Part shown: positions 1 to 8,024 of the stretch, in pieces
Numbering within the stretch: the stretch's first letter is position 1
How the letters are laid out: each line of letters opens with the position of its first letter
DNA from: Burkholderiales bacterium UBA2647
GTDB lineage: Bacteria; Pseudomonadota; Gammaproteobacteria; Burkholderiales; Burkholderiaceae_E
Direction of reading: 5' to 3'
Assembly (NCBI GenBank): GCA_002359635.1
Contig: DENJ01000115.1
Span: 1-29,120 of the forward strand
DNA length: 29,120 nt
Translations under genes and position numbers: made by a program
Notes under the pieces: generated by a model
Seen by the model: only the letters and a program-made list of their open reading frames with translations
The model's database searches: none
What the model was told of the DNA's origin: nothing

Positions 1-395
1 GCTCCAAAAAGTCGAAGTGCAACAATCACCGTCATGGCCAGACTCAGAATCAGCACGATTCTCGCGCTGGAGCGCGCCTGTTCTTTGGCTGTCCCAATGT
101 GCAAATCCAAGATCAGGTATCGGATCCCAGCGATGGCATGATGCAGAAAAGCCCAGATCACACCGAGGCAAATCAGTTTGGCAAGAGGATGGGCAAGCAT
201 GGTGCTTAGCCTGGCATGCGTCATCTCGGAAGCAATACTCTGATCGAGCGTGAAAAGGATCAGCGGAATACCGATGAGAAACAAAAAAGCACCACTCAAG
301 CGGTGCAGAATCGATACCACACCCGCAAGTGGCAGACGATAGCTGAGGATTTGCGAAACATGAATGTTTCGAAACTGCGGACGTGTTGAACTCAC
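1..395 (-). CDS. sdhC: Succinate dehydrogenase cytochrome b556 subunit (SdhC), partial
   Basis: SdhC is the membrane anchor of respiratory complex II; it holds haem b and forms part of the ubiquinone site. The reverse strand encodes an N-terminus beginning MSSTRPQFRNIHVSQ. Residues 28-32 read SILHR, the family's quinone-site signature (Ser28 and Arg32 correspond to E. coli Ser27 and Arg31). A later segment, LHHAIAGIRYLILD, carries His86, the likely haem ligand (E. coli His84). Two hydrophobic helices are visible. I chose the GTG at 395 because AAGGGAG lies seven bases upstream and the family motif follows at the right distance. The 3' end is lost beyond base 1, where the rest of an sdh operon would be expected. 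It reads away from the GntR gene behind it on the same strand, about 180 bases upstream. Identity is confident; the exact start is fairly so. Confidence 0.93.
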   Translation of the reverse strand, partial: MSSTRPQFRNIHVSQILSYRLPLAGVVSILHRLSGAFLFLIGIPLILFTLDQSIASEMTHARLSTMLAHPLAKLICLGVIWAFLHHAIAGIRYLILDLHIGTAKEQARSSARIVLILSLAMTVIVALRLFG

Positions 396-526
396 CAGAA
401 AACTCCCTTATCGAATAGCCAGATCTCTGCGGACCTTGCTCGCAATCGCGCCCATCTCAACCATACCGAAATACAGATCACGGACATTTGCTCTGCGGCT
501 GGCGCATTTTGCGCCAAAACCCATGC

Positions 527-588
527 TTTCACAAAGCAGTCTCATAACAAGGCATTCATTTCACAAAACAGTCTCATACCAAGGCATT
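527..588. repeat. 32-bp-period tandem duplication at the 3' end of the GntR gene
   Basis: Two 30-base units at 527-556 and 559-588 match at 28 of 30 positions with a period of 32 bases. The right-hand unit covers the last codons and stop codon of the GntR gene. The left-hand unit is therefore an extra copy of the gene's tail lying in the sdhC upstream region. Read on the minus strand, each unit contains TATGAGAC, one base away from the TATAAGAC half of the palindrome in front of the regulator gene. The duplication is seen directly; a role as repeated operator half-sites for sdhC is inference. Confidence 0.8.
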
Positions 589-1386
589 AAAATAGTGATG
601 GTTTTCAGTAAGGTAATACCCCCGACGAACCTCAACCGGACGCTCCTGGTAGGTTGTCGAGAGCCTGTCGACAAACAAAACAGGCTTTCCTGGCTCGATG
701 CCAAGGCGCTGCGCCTGGTCCGCGGGACAGGAAATCGCTTTTAGCTGCTCGCGCGCCTTAAGCATGCGAGTACCGAAGCCAGCCTCAAAAAGCGCATAAA
801 GCGGCCCTTTGTATTGCTGCAGGCGTTCATGGGTGAGGCCGCGAAAGAGGCTGGCAGGCAGCCATAGTTCATCGAGCACCGCGGGAAAAGCGTCGACGGT
901 CAACATTCGCCTGATAAACACGGCAGATTCGCCCGATCGCATTTGTAACTCTCGGGCGACATCCACCGGCGGACGTAGACGCCTGCACTCAAGAATGCTG
1001 CTTTCAGTCTCGGGCACACCGCCGGCATCTCGACGAAGTCGCAAAAAGCGGAACTGCGCGCGCTCTTCATGGTGGCTCGACACAAAAGTGCCTTTACCTT
1101 GATGCCTCACAAGCACATGTTCAGCAGCCAAAGCTTCGATCGCCTTCCGAACCGTGCCCTGACTCACACCGTAACGTTTAGCGAGTTCATTCTCGCTCGG
1201 CACCAGCTGCCCGGGTTGCCACTCGCCGGAATCGAGTGCGCGCATCAGTCGATCCTTAATCTGCCGATAAAGCGGGCTGAAGGTTGGCGCATCGGCAGCG
1301 TTTTTGCCGCCATCGTTGCCGGCCGTAGCCGGATCGCCCACGGCTTCGGCTTTGGCTTGGCTCAATATCGACAGTTCTCGCGACAT
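574..1386 (-). CDS. GntR family (HutC/UTRA-type) transcriptional regulator
   Basis: This is a DNA-binding repressor or activator with an effector-binding domain. The winged helix-turn-helix covers roughly residues 37-102 (SPLYRQIKDRL, then PSENELAKRYGVSQGTVRKA, then RHQGKGTFV). A UTRA ligand domain follows to the C-terminus, ending in a typical RRGYYLTENHHYFN segment. The frame stays open up to an ATG at 1467. I prefer the ATG at 1386 (MSREL), giving 270 residues, because the extra 27 codons include an AT-rich perfect palindrome that looks regulatory. Neither start has a strong ribosome binding site. The gene sits between sdhC (same strand) and mdh (divergent), a place where Burkholderiales commonly carry a GntR gene. 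Control of sdh, mdh and neighbours is a reasonable inference; the effector is unknown. Confidence 0.88.
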   Translation of the reverse strand: MSRELSILSQAKAEAVGDPATAGNDGGKNAADAPTFSPLYRQIKDRLMRALDSGEWQPGQLVPSENELAKRYGVSQGTVRKAIEALAAEHVLVRHQGKGTFVSSHHEERAQFRFLRLRRDAGGVPETESSILECRRLRPPVDVARELQMRSGESAVFIRRMLTVDAFPAVLDELWLPASLFRGLTHERLQQYKGPLYALFEAGFGTRMLKAREQLKAISCPADQAQRLGIEPGKPVLFVDRLSTTYQERPVEVRRGYYLTENHHYFNALV

Positions 1387-1431
1387 GTCTTGATTGAACC
1401 ATGAGCGCGCGGCCTTGTCTAGTATCTTATC

Positions 1432-1443
1432 TCTTATATAAGA
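1432..1443. promoter_or_regulatory. Perfect 12-bp palindrome, candidate GntR operator
   Basis: TCTTATATAAGA reads the same on both strands. It lies 46-57 bases upstream of the preferred GntR start and inside the divergent region facing mdh. Short AT-rich palindromes of this size are typical of GntR-family operators, which suggests autoregulation and possibly control of mdh. No protein-binding evidence exists here; the assignment is inference from position and symmetry. Confidence 0.5.
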
Positions 1444-1603
1444 CATAAAACTCTTTGACGACTTCATGTCTTCGATCTACAATAACCCCAGCGTCAACGC
1501 GTGCATCAGCATCAGACAGCGCTAAGTTGTGGCGCACCAAAGATGGAGAGCTTGCGGTGTTGTCGTGAACGCACGATGAATCAACTTAACACCAGGAAAA
1601 GTC

Positions 1604-2593
1604 ATGAGTAAGACAGCCAAACGGGTCGCAGTGACCGGCGCAGCCGGACAGATTGGATACGCCCTTTTGTTTCGCATTGCATCGGGTGAAATGCTTGGCA
1701 AGGACCAGCCGGTCATCCTCCAATTGCTGGAGATCCCGGACGAAAAAGCCCAGAAAGCACTCAAAGGTGTCATGATGGAACTCGAAGATTGCGCGTTCCC
1801 ACTGCTGGCTGGCATGGAGGCTCACAGCGCGCCGGACAAGGCTTTTAAAGATACGGACTACGCTTTGCTTGTTGGCGCAAGGCCTCGTGGACCTGGCATG
1901 GAGCGCAAGGATTTGCTGAGCGCAAATGCAGCCATTTTTACAGCCCAAGGTAAAGCGCTCGATAGCGCAGCCTCGCGCGACGTAAAAGTGCTGGTGGTTG
2001 GCAATCCTGCAAACACCAACGCCTATATCGCGATGAAGTCAGCACCGTCAATCAACAAGCGGCAGTTCACCGCCATGCTTCGCTTGGATCACAACCGGGC
2101 CTTATCGCAGATCGCAGCGCGCACCGGTAAAGCAGTTTCGGAGATTCGCAGGCTTTGTGTCTGGGGCAATCACTCGCCCACCATGTATGCCGACTACCGA
2201 TTCGCCACAATTGGCAACGAGTCGGTCAAGCAACTGATCAATGATGACGCATGGAATCGCGATGTCTTTCTGCCGACCGTGGGCAAACGTGGCGCCGCCA
2301 TTATTGAGGCGCGCGGCCTGTCATCAGCAGCATCGGCAGCCAACGCAGCCATCGATCATATGCGCGACTGGGCCCAGGGCACTGCCGGCGAATGGACCAC
2401 GATGGGCATTCCCTCTGACGGCTCTTATGGCATTCCGCAAGATTTAATGTTCGGTTTTCCTGTGACCTGCCAGAACGGCGACTACAGCATTGTCCAGGGA
2501 CTTGAGATTGACAGTTTTAGTGAAGCGCGTATCGCAATGACCCTCAAAGAACTCAATGAGGAACGTGAAGCGGTTGCACATTTGCTCGCTTGA
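1604..2593 (+). CDS. mdh: Malate dehydrogenase (NAD-dependent)
   Basis: The enzyme interconverts malate and oxaloacetate with NAD in the cytoplasmic TCA cycle. The 329-residue length is normal for the betaproteobacterial, cytosolic-type MDH family. The N-terminal Rossmann motif is VAVTGAAGQIGYALLFRIA. The mobile substrate loop is ARPRGPGMERKDLL. The active-site pair is LRLDHNRA (Asp and Arg) and VWGNHSPTMYAD (catalytic His). The C-terminal GIPSDGSYGIPQDLMFGFPV is also characteristic. The ATG at 1604 follows AGGAAAAGTC, a usable ribosome binding site. It is the first gene of the plus-strand set mdh-prpB-prpC-acnA and diverges from the GntR regulator. The 136-base-plus upstream region must hold its promoter, but I cannot pick convincing -35/-10 boxes. 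Confidence 0.97.
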   Translation: MSKTAKRVAVTGAAGQIGYALLFRIASGEMLGKDQPVILQLLEIPDEKAQKALKGVMMELEDCAFPLLAGMEAHSAPDKAFKDTDYALLVGARPRGPGMERKDLLSANAAIFTAQGKALDSAASRDVKVLVVGNPANTNAYIAMKSAPSINKRQFTAMLRLDHNRALSQIAARTGKAVSEIRRLCVWGNHSPTMYADYRFATIGNESVKQLINDDAWNRDVFLPTVGKRGAAIIEARGLSSAASAANAAIDHMRDWAQGTAGEWTTMGIPSDGSYGIPQDLMFGFPVTCQNGDYSIVQGLEIDSFSEARIAMTLKELNEEREAVAHLLA

Positions 2594-2719
2594 GTTTGAC
2601 CGCCCGAGCCTGCTACCGCATGCGCGATCAGGCTCGATGCACATCGCAACACGATGCCAGGAAGGGTCGGGCTGCTGAGCAAAACGCCGGCAAGGCTGCA
2701 GTTCAAGAGGAGTTGATTC

Positions 2720-3601
2720 ATGCATAGTTCGGGAATGAAGTTTCGTGAAGCGCTGCTTCAAGAAACGCCCTTGCAAATCGTTGGTGCCATCAATGCCAAC
2801 CATGCCCTGCTCGCCAAGCGTGCCGGGTACCGCGCGATTTACCTCTCGGGAGGGGGCGTGGCGGCGGGTTCCCTAGGCTTACCTGATCTCGGGATTTCCG
2901 GACTCGATGATGTGCTGACCGATGTGCGACGCATCACCGATGTCTGCGACTTGCCACTGCTTGTGGATGTTGATACGGGCTTTGGTGCCTCCGCTTTTAA
3001 TGTGGCCCGCACGGTGAAATCACTGATCAAGTTTGGAGCGGCCGCCATGCATATTGAAGATCAGGTTGGTGCGAAGCGTTGCGGGCATCGGCCCAATAAA
3101 GAAATCGTTTCAAAAGATGAGATGGTGGATCGAATCAAAGCGGCAGCTGATGCACGAACCGATCCAAACTTTGTCATCATGGCGCGCACCGATGCGATCG
3201 CCGTGGAGGGATTAGAGCCCGCAATTGAGCGAGCCTTGGCCTGCGCCGATGCGGGCGCGGACATGATCTTTCCGGAGGCCATCACCGATTTATCGATGTA
3301 CCGGGCCTTCGCAAATGCGGTTAAGGTTCCGATCCTCGCCAACATGACCGAATTCGGTCAAACACCGCTCTTCAAGACCGATGAGCTTGCCGCCGCGGGC
3401 TGCGCCATGGTTCTATATCCATTATCAGCATTTAGAGCGATGAACAAAGCTGCGGAAGCGGTGTATCAGGCCATCAGGCGCGACGGCACCCAGGCTGCTG
3501 TCGTTGGCCAGATGCAGACCCGGCAGGACTTATACGATGCCATCGGTTACTGGGCATTCGAAGATCGCTTGGACCAACTATTTGCCAAAGGAAAGCATTG
3601 A
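2720..3601 (+). CDS. prpB: 2-methylisocitrate lyase
   Basis: PrpB cleaves 2-methylisocitrate to pyruvate and succinate, the last step of the methylcitrate cycle for propionyl-CoA. The 293-residue protein follows the E. coli PrpB pattern from end to end as I remember it: LQIVGAINANHALLAKRAGY near the start, YLSGGGVAAGSLGLPDLGIS, the metal-binding VDVDTGFG, and the active-site signature KRCGH with catalytic Cys121. ARTDAIAVEGLEPAIERA and PLSAFRAMNKAAE are also family-typical. AGAGGAG about eight bases upstream supports the ATG at 2720. Its TGA stop shares one base with the ATG of prpC, so the two are probably translationally coupled. No prpR or prpD is nearby. Isocitrate lyase and oxaloacetate decarboxylase are less likely given this close motif match. 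Confidence 0.95.
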   Translation: MHSSGMKFREALLQETPLQIVGAINANHALLAKRAGYRAIYLSGGGVAAGSLGLPDLGISGLDDVLTDVRRITDVCDLPLLVDVDTGFGASAFNVARTVKSLIKFGAAAMHIEDQVGAKRCGHRPNKEIVSKDEMVDRIKAAADARTDPNFVIMARTDAIAVEGLEPAIERALACADAGADMIFPEAITDLSMYRAFANAVKVPILANMTEFGQTPLFKTDELAAAGCAMVLYPLSAFRAMNKAAEAVYQAIRRDGTQAAVVGQMQTRQDLYDAIGYWAFEDRLDQLFAKGKH

Positions 3602-4764
3602 TGAGTGAGCCTAACGCGGCCAGCGCAACGGCCATCAAGCCAAAGAAATCGGTTGCCTTATCGGGCGTAACCGCGGGCAACACAGCCCTTTGTACGGTGG
3701 GCAGAACCGGCAATGATTTGCATTACCGCGGCTACGACATTCTCGATATTGCCGAGCAGGCTGAGTTTGAAGAGGTTGCCTACCTCCTTGTTCATGGCAA
3801 GTTCCCCAATAAAGCCGAACTCCGGGGTTATAAAAACAAGCTTAAAGCCATGCGTGGTTTACCGGCGCAGGTCAAAAGTGTTCTCGAATCGCTCCCCGCA
3901 GGCAGTCATCCCATGGATGTCATGCGCACCGGCGTCTCTGCCCTTGGTTGTGTACTTCCTGAAAAAGACGATCACAATACGCCTGGTGCGCGTGATATCG
4001 CTGATCGCCTGATGGCAAGTCTTGGATCGGTGCTGCTTTACTGGTATCACTACGCGGTCAATGGGCGCCGCATCGAGCTTGAAAGCGATGACGATTCCAT
4101 CGCAGCACATTTTTTGCATCTGCTGCATGGCAGGGCGCCATCGGAGCTCTGGATTCGAGGCATGAATACAAGCCTTAATCTTTACGCCGAGCACGAATAC
4201 AACGCTTCGACCTTCGCCTGCCGCGTGATTGCTGGCACGGGCTCAGACATGTATTCGGCCATTGCGGGCGGCATAGGCGCCTTGCGAGGCCCTAAACACG
4301 GCGGTGCTAATGAGGTGGCCTTTGAAGTTCAGAAACGCTACGAGAACCCCGACGAAGCCGAAGCGGACATCCGCCGCCGGGTCGACGCCAAAGAGGTTGT
4401 GATCGGTTTTGGCCATCCCGTCTACACCATTGCGGATCCCCGCAACAAAGTGATTAAGGAAGTCGCCCGAAGGCTCTCGAGCGATGCAGGCGACATGAAA
4501 ATGTTCGGGATTGCCGAGCGTCTCGAAGCGGTGATGTGGGATGCGAAAAAAATGTTTCCCAATTTAGACTGGTTCTCCGCCGTGTCCTATCACATGATGG
4601 GTGTGCCAACTGCCATGTTCACACCCCTTTTTGTGATTTCGCGAACCTCGGGCTGGGCTGCCCATGTGATCGAGCAACGGATCGACAACAAGATCATACG
4701 GCCGTCTGCGCATTATGTCGGGCCCGAAGATCAAAAGTTCATTCCGCTTGAAGAGCGCGGTTAG
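3601..4764 (+). CDS. prpC: 2-methylcitrate synthase
   Basis: PrpC condenses propionyl-CoA with oxaloacetate to 2-methylcitrate. It belongs to the citrate synthase fold. At 387 residues it has the short PrpC form without the long N-terminal domain of gltA-type synthases. The catalytic triad motifs are visible: GPKHGGANE (His), VVIGFGHPVYTIADPR (His) and FPNLDWFSAVSYHMMG (Asp). The C-terminus, NKIIRPSAHYVGPEDQKFIP, matches PrpC. The start is the ATG at 3601, which overlaps the prpB stop in TGATG; GGAAAG precedes it inside prpB. The prpB-prpC overlap argues for one transcript and coordinated amounts of both enzymes. Some PrpC proteins also accept acetyl-CoA, so a contribution to citrate synthesis is possible but not shown here. 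Confidence 0.95.
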   Translation: MSEPNAASATAIKPKKSVALSGVTAGNTALCTVGRTGNDLHYRGYDILDIAEQAEFEEVAYLLVHGKFPNKAELRGYKNKLKAMRGLPAQVKSVLESLPAGSHPMDVMRTGVSALGCVLPEKDDHNTPGARDIADRLMASLGSVLLYWYHYAVNGRRIELESDDDSIAAHFLHLLHGRAPSELWIRGMNTSLNLYAEHEYNASTFACRVIAGTGSDMYSAIAGGIGALRGPKHGGANEVAFEVQKRYENPDEAEADIRRRVDAKEVVIGFGHPVYTIADPRNKVIKEVARRLSSDAGDMKMFGIAERLEAVMWDAKKMFPNLDWFSAVSYHMMGVPTAMFTPLFVISRTSGWAAHVIEQRIDNKIIRPSAHYVGPEDQKFIPLEERG

Positions 4765-4772
4765 GCGCAACG

Positions 4773-5156
4773 GTGATAGCGCGACGCGGCACCGCGACGA
4801 ATCGATTTGTAAGGACTGGTCTCAGGGCGGGCATGCTGGCTACAGTCATGGCTTGCGGCCTGCCCCTTAAGGCCAGTGAAGTTAACGAGATTTCCCGAAC
4901 AGATCCTGTAGAGGTCGGTCTTTACCGATGTCATCAGGGCGCACAGATTGTTATCAAAAGCATTGCGCCTGATCATGGATCGATCGTGCTTCAGTTCAAG
5001 GGCAAAGATCACCTGCTCTATGCCGTCGACACGACAACCGGTGCTGTTCGTTATCAGGACTCACGCAGTGGCATCACTTGGATTAAGATCCCGACAAAGT
5101 CGATGCTGCTCGACTCCAGGCTAGGCCGGCAGTTAGCCAATGACTGCAAACGCTAG
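4773..5156 (+). CDS. Putative MliC/PliC-like lysozyme inhibitor, exported
   Basis: The 127-residue protein begins with a basic segment, a short hydrophobic stretch (MLATVMACGLPLKA) and then a mature domain with YRCHQGAQIVIKS, VRYQDSRSGITWIK and a terminal LANDCKR. A cysteine after YR near the domain start, a GxRYxD stretch and a C-terminal cysteine resemble the MliC domain, which inhibits C-type lysozyme at the cell envelope. Export could be by cleavage after LKA or as a lipoprotein at the cysteine in VMAC. The GTG at 4773 has only a weak ribosome binding site; an in-frame ATG at 4833 is the alternative. It sits between prpC and acnA on the same strand, only eight bases after prpC, an odd place for an envelope protein. 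Export is fairly clear; the MliC assignment is tentative. Confidence 0.62.
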   Translation: MIARRGTATNRFVRTGLRAGMLATVMACGLPLKASEVNEISRTDPVEVGLYRCHQGAQIVIKSIAPDHGSIVLQFKGKDHLLYAVDTTTGAVRYQDSRSGITWIKIPTKSMLLDSRLGRQLANDCKR

Positions 5157-5245
5157 CCTGTCAGCCAATTCCTCTGCAGTTTTTATGCCATGCCCGTTAA
5201 CAAATACCTTGACCTTTATCAGATCTGAGTCATAAGGAACACATC

Positions 5246-7957
5246 ATGAGCAATCCATTTAAAACACTTAAGTCATTTAAATATGGCAAAAAGTCAGGTC
5301 ATTACTATTCCTTGAAAGCCCTCGGCGAGCAGCTCGGGAAAGACTTGTCACGCCTGCCCATTTCCATTCGCATCGTTCTTGAGTCCGTGCTGCGTAACTG
5401 TGACGGTAAGAAAGTCACCGAGCAGCATGTGAAGCAACTTGCAGGCTGGAAGGCCCGCGCATCGAGGACGGCTGAGATCCCCTTTGTGGTTGCGCGCGTT
5501 GTCTTGCAGGATTTCACGGGCGTGCCACTGCTTGCAGATCTCGCTGCAATGCGTAATGTGGCATCGGGCATGGGTAAAAATCCAAAAACCATAGAGCCTC
5601 TTGTACCCGTTGACCTGGTTGTTGACCACTCAGTGATGATCGATCACTTCGGTAGCAGCAAAGCGCTTGATCTCAACATGAAGCTTGAATTCTCAAGAAA
5701 TCAAGAACGTTATCAATTCATGAAATGGGGTATGAATGCCTTCGACACCTTCGGCGTCGTTCCCCCTGGCTTTGGGATTGTTCATCAGGTAAACCTTGAG
5801 TACCTGGCACGCGGGGTTCATCAAAAGCAGTCTGGAAAACATCATGTTTTCTACCCGGATACCCTGGTCGGCACCGACAGTCACACAACGATGATTAATG
5901 GCATCGGCGTGGTTGGCTGGGGTGTCGGTGGTATCGAAGCCGAGGCGGGAATGCTCGGACAACCGGTTTACTTCCTCACGCCCGATGTGATCGGTGTGGA
6001 ACTCACTGGAAGTCTGCGCGAAGGGGTGACGGCAACTGATTTAGTGTTGAGCATTACAGAGATGCTTCGAAAAGAAAAAGTTGTAGGCAAGTTCGTTGAG
6101 TTTTGTGGCGAAGGTACCCGCACACTCGCGCTTCCTGACCGTGCAACCATCGCCAATATGGCACCGGAATATGGTGCAACCATGGGCTTTTTCCCCGTCG
6201 ATGAAAAGACCATAGCGTACTTCAGTGGTACGGGCCGAAGCAAAGATGAGATTGCCGCCTTTGAGGCCTATTTCAAGGCGCAAGACATGTTTGGCGTGCC
6301 TAACGGGAAGGATATCGACTTTACCAAGTTGCTCAAACTTGACCTCGGGACGGTTGCCCCCTCATTAGCCGGCCCCAAGCGCCCCCAGGACCGTATCGAA
6401 ATCGGTCATGTCAAAGAGACATTTATCGATTTATTTTCTAAACCAACTGCCGAAAATGGATTTAATCAGCCCGCAAGCAAGCTCAACGAGGGCTTTGCAG
6501 CAGGCAAGTCAACCATCCATAACGGTGACGTGCTAATCGCCGCTATTACTTCATGTACCAACACATCTAATCCGGGTGTTTTGCTCGCAGCGGGCTTGGT
6601 TGCCAAGAAAGCAGTCGAGGCCGGCCTGACTGTTCCAAAGCACATCAAGACCTCGCTTGCACCGGGTTCTCGGGTGGTTACTGAATATCTCGATAAGGCT
6701 GGCTTACTTCCTTATCTCGAAAAGCTCGGCTTTAACGTGGCTGCTTACGGCTGCACAACCTGCATTGGAAACGCCGGCGATCTGACGCCTGAGATCAACG
6801 AAGCAATTACCAAGAACGATCTGATTTGTGCAGCGGTACTGTCGGGAAATAGGAATTTCGAAGCAAGAATCCATCCTAATCTAAAAGCCAACTTCCTTGC
6901 CTCGCCCCCGCTGGTCGTGGCCTATGCAATCGCAGGTAACGTGACCCGGGACTTAATGACCGAGCCCGTCGGCCATAACAAAGCCGGCAAGGCGATATAC
7001 CTCGGCGATATCTGGCCGAGCTCCGACGAAATTCATCGCTTGATGAAGTACGCCATGAACCCGAAAGTCTTCCGCGAAAACTATGCGCAGGTAAAAGAAA
7101 ATCCCGGCAAGCTTTGGGAGAAAGTCAAAGGCGGTAAAGGGCAGGTCTACGATTGGCCCAAATCAACCTATATCGCCCGGCCGCCATTTTTTGACAACTT
7201 CGGTATGGAAGCTTCCAACGAGACAATCGCGATTCGCGGGGCGCGGGCCTTGGGACTATTTGGCGACTCCATAACCACCGACCACATCTCGCCCGCAGGC
7301 TCCATCAAAGAGAGTTCGCCAGCCGGGCAGTGGTTGCTTGCTAACGGCGTGACGAAGGCGGACTTTAATAGTTACGGCTCACGGCGGGGTAATCACGAGG
7401 TCATGATGCGCGGCACTTTTGCCAATGTCCGCATCAAAAATTTGATGATTCCTGCCAAAGCCGATGGTTCAAGGATCGAAGGCGGCATCACCATTCATCA
7501 ACCCAGCGGCGAGAGCTTGTCGATTTATGACGCTGCCATGCGTTACATCGACGAGCAAACCCCGACCGTTATCTTTGGTGGCGAAGAATACGGTACCGGG
7601 TCATCACGCGACTGGGCAGCGAAAGGCACTCAATTGCTCGGCGTGAAAGCCGTGATCGCCCGAAGCTTTGAGCGGATTCATCGCTCGAACCTCGTCGGCA
7701 TGGGTGTGCTCGCGCTGCAATTCAAGGGCAGCGACTCCTGGCAGTCGCTCGGCATTGATGGCGATGAACGCTTTGATCTTGAGATTCCCGCAAAGCTCAA
7801 GCCGCAACAGGACATCGTGCTAGTGATTCACCGCCGAGACGGCAGCATCGAGAAAGTCACCCTGCTCTCGCGCATCGATACGGCCATTGAAGTTGATTAT
7901 TACTTGCATGGCGGCATCCTGCCCTATGTTTTGCGTGACTTACTCGCAGCAGCTTAG
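5246..7957 (+). CDS. acnA: Aconitate hydratase A
   Basis: Aconitase isomerises citrate and isocitrate through cis-aconitate using a [4Fe-4S] cluster. The 903-residue length fits the AcnA/IRP family. The cluster cysteines are Cys437 (ITSCTNTSNP), Cys503 and Cys506 (YGCTTCIGN), close to E. coli AcnA 435/501/504. Other signatures are GTDSHTTMINGIGVVGWGVGG, VLSGNRNFEARIHP, the C-terminal swivel-domain GDSITTDHISPAG, and YGTGSSRDWAAKGT. AAGGA eight bases upstream supports the ATG at 5246. The preceding 89 bases contain a TTGACC that could be a -35 box but no clear -10. Because prpB and prpC precede it, AcnA might also hydrate 2-methyl-cis-aconitate; in other bacteria AcnB or AcnD does this. AcnD was considered, but length and motifs favour AcnA and no prpF partner follows. 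Confidence 0.93.
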   Translation: MSNPFKTLKSFKYGKKSGHYYSLKALGEQLGKDLSRLPISIRIVLESVLRNCDGKKVTEQHVKQLAGWKARASRTAEIPFVVARVVLQDFTGVPLLADLAAMRNVASGMGKNPKTIEPLVPVDLVVDHSVMIDHFGSSKALDLNMKLEFSRNQERYQFMKWGMNAFDTFGVVPPGFGIVHQVNLEYLARGVHQKQSGKHHVFYPDTLVGTDSHTTMINGIGVVGWGVGGIEAEAGMLGQPVYFLTPDVIGVELTGSLREGVTATDLVLSITEMLRKEKVVGKFVEFCGEGTRTLALPDRATIANMAPEYGATMGFFPVDEKTIAYFSGTGRSKDEIAAFEAYFKAQDMFGVPNGKDIDFTKLLKLDLGTVAPSLAGPKRPQDRIEIGHVKETFIDLFSKPTAENGFNQPASKLNEGFAAGKSTIHNGDVLIAAITSCTNTSNPGVLLAAGLVAKKAVEAGLTVPKHIKTSLAPGSRVVTEYLDKAGLLPYLEKLGFNVAAYGCTTCIGNAGDLTPEINEAITKNDLICAAVLSGNRNFEARIHPNLKANFLASPPLVVAYAIAGNVTRDLMTEPVGHNKAGKAIYLGDIWPSSDEIHRLMKYAMNPKVFRENYAQVKENPGKLWEKVKGGKGQVYDWPKSTYIARPPFFDNFGMEASNETIAIRGARALGLFGDSITTDHISPAGSIKESSPAGQWLLANGVTKADFNSYGSRRGNHEVMMRGTFANVRIKNLMIPAKADGSRIEGGITIHQPSGESLSIYDAAMRYIDEQTPTVIFGGEEYGTGSSRDWAAKGTQLLGVKAVIARSFERIHRSNLVGMGVLALQFKGSDSWQSLGIDGDERFDLEIPAKLKPQQDIVLVIHRRDGSIEKVTLLSRIDTAIEVDYYLHGGILPYVLRDLLAAA

Positions 7958-8024
7958 CGCTTTGGTTTCCTGCACCGCAAGCGCTACATTCATGGCTTTG
8001 CACATCAATGCGTAGAGGGAGTCG

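Noticed and set aside
354..371. Inverted repeat CGAAACAT-GA-ATGTTTCG
   Set aside because: It lies inside the sdhC coding region (FRNIHVS). Symmetry may be chance; there is no T tract and no second copy.
501..515. Short hairpin GGCGCA-TTT-TGCGCC upstream of sdhC
   Set aside because: Six-base stem without a following T run on either strand, so not a terminator. No support for a regulatory role beyond position.
2605..2636. Stem CGAGCCTG/CAGGCTCG between mdh and prpB
   Set aside because: The 16-base loop and lack of a T tract make it a poor terminator. It may reduce read-through, but I cannot support that.
5246..7957. Aconitase as AcnD (2-methylcitrate dehydratase)
   Set aside because: The gene next to prpC is often acnD, but length, motif wording and lack of prpF favour AcnA.
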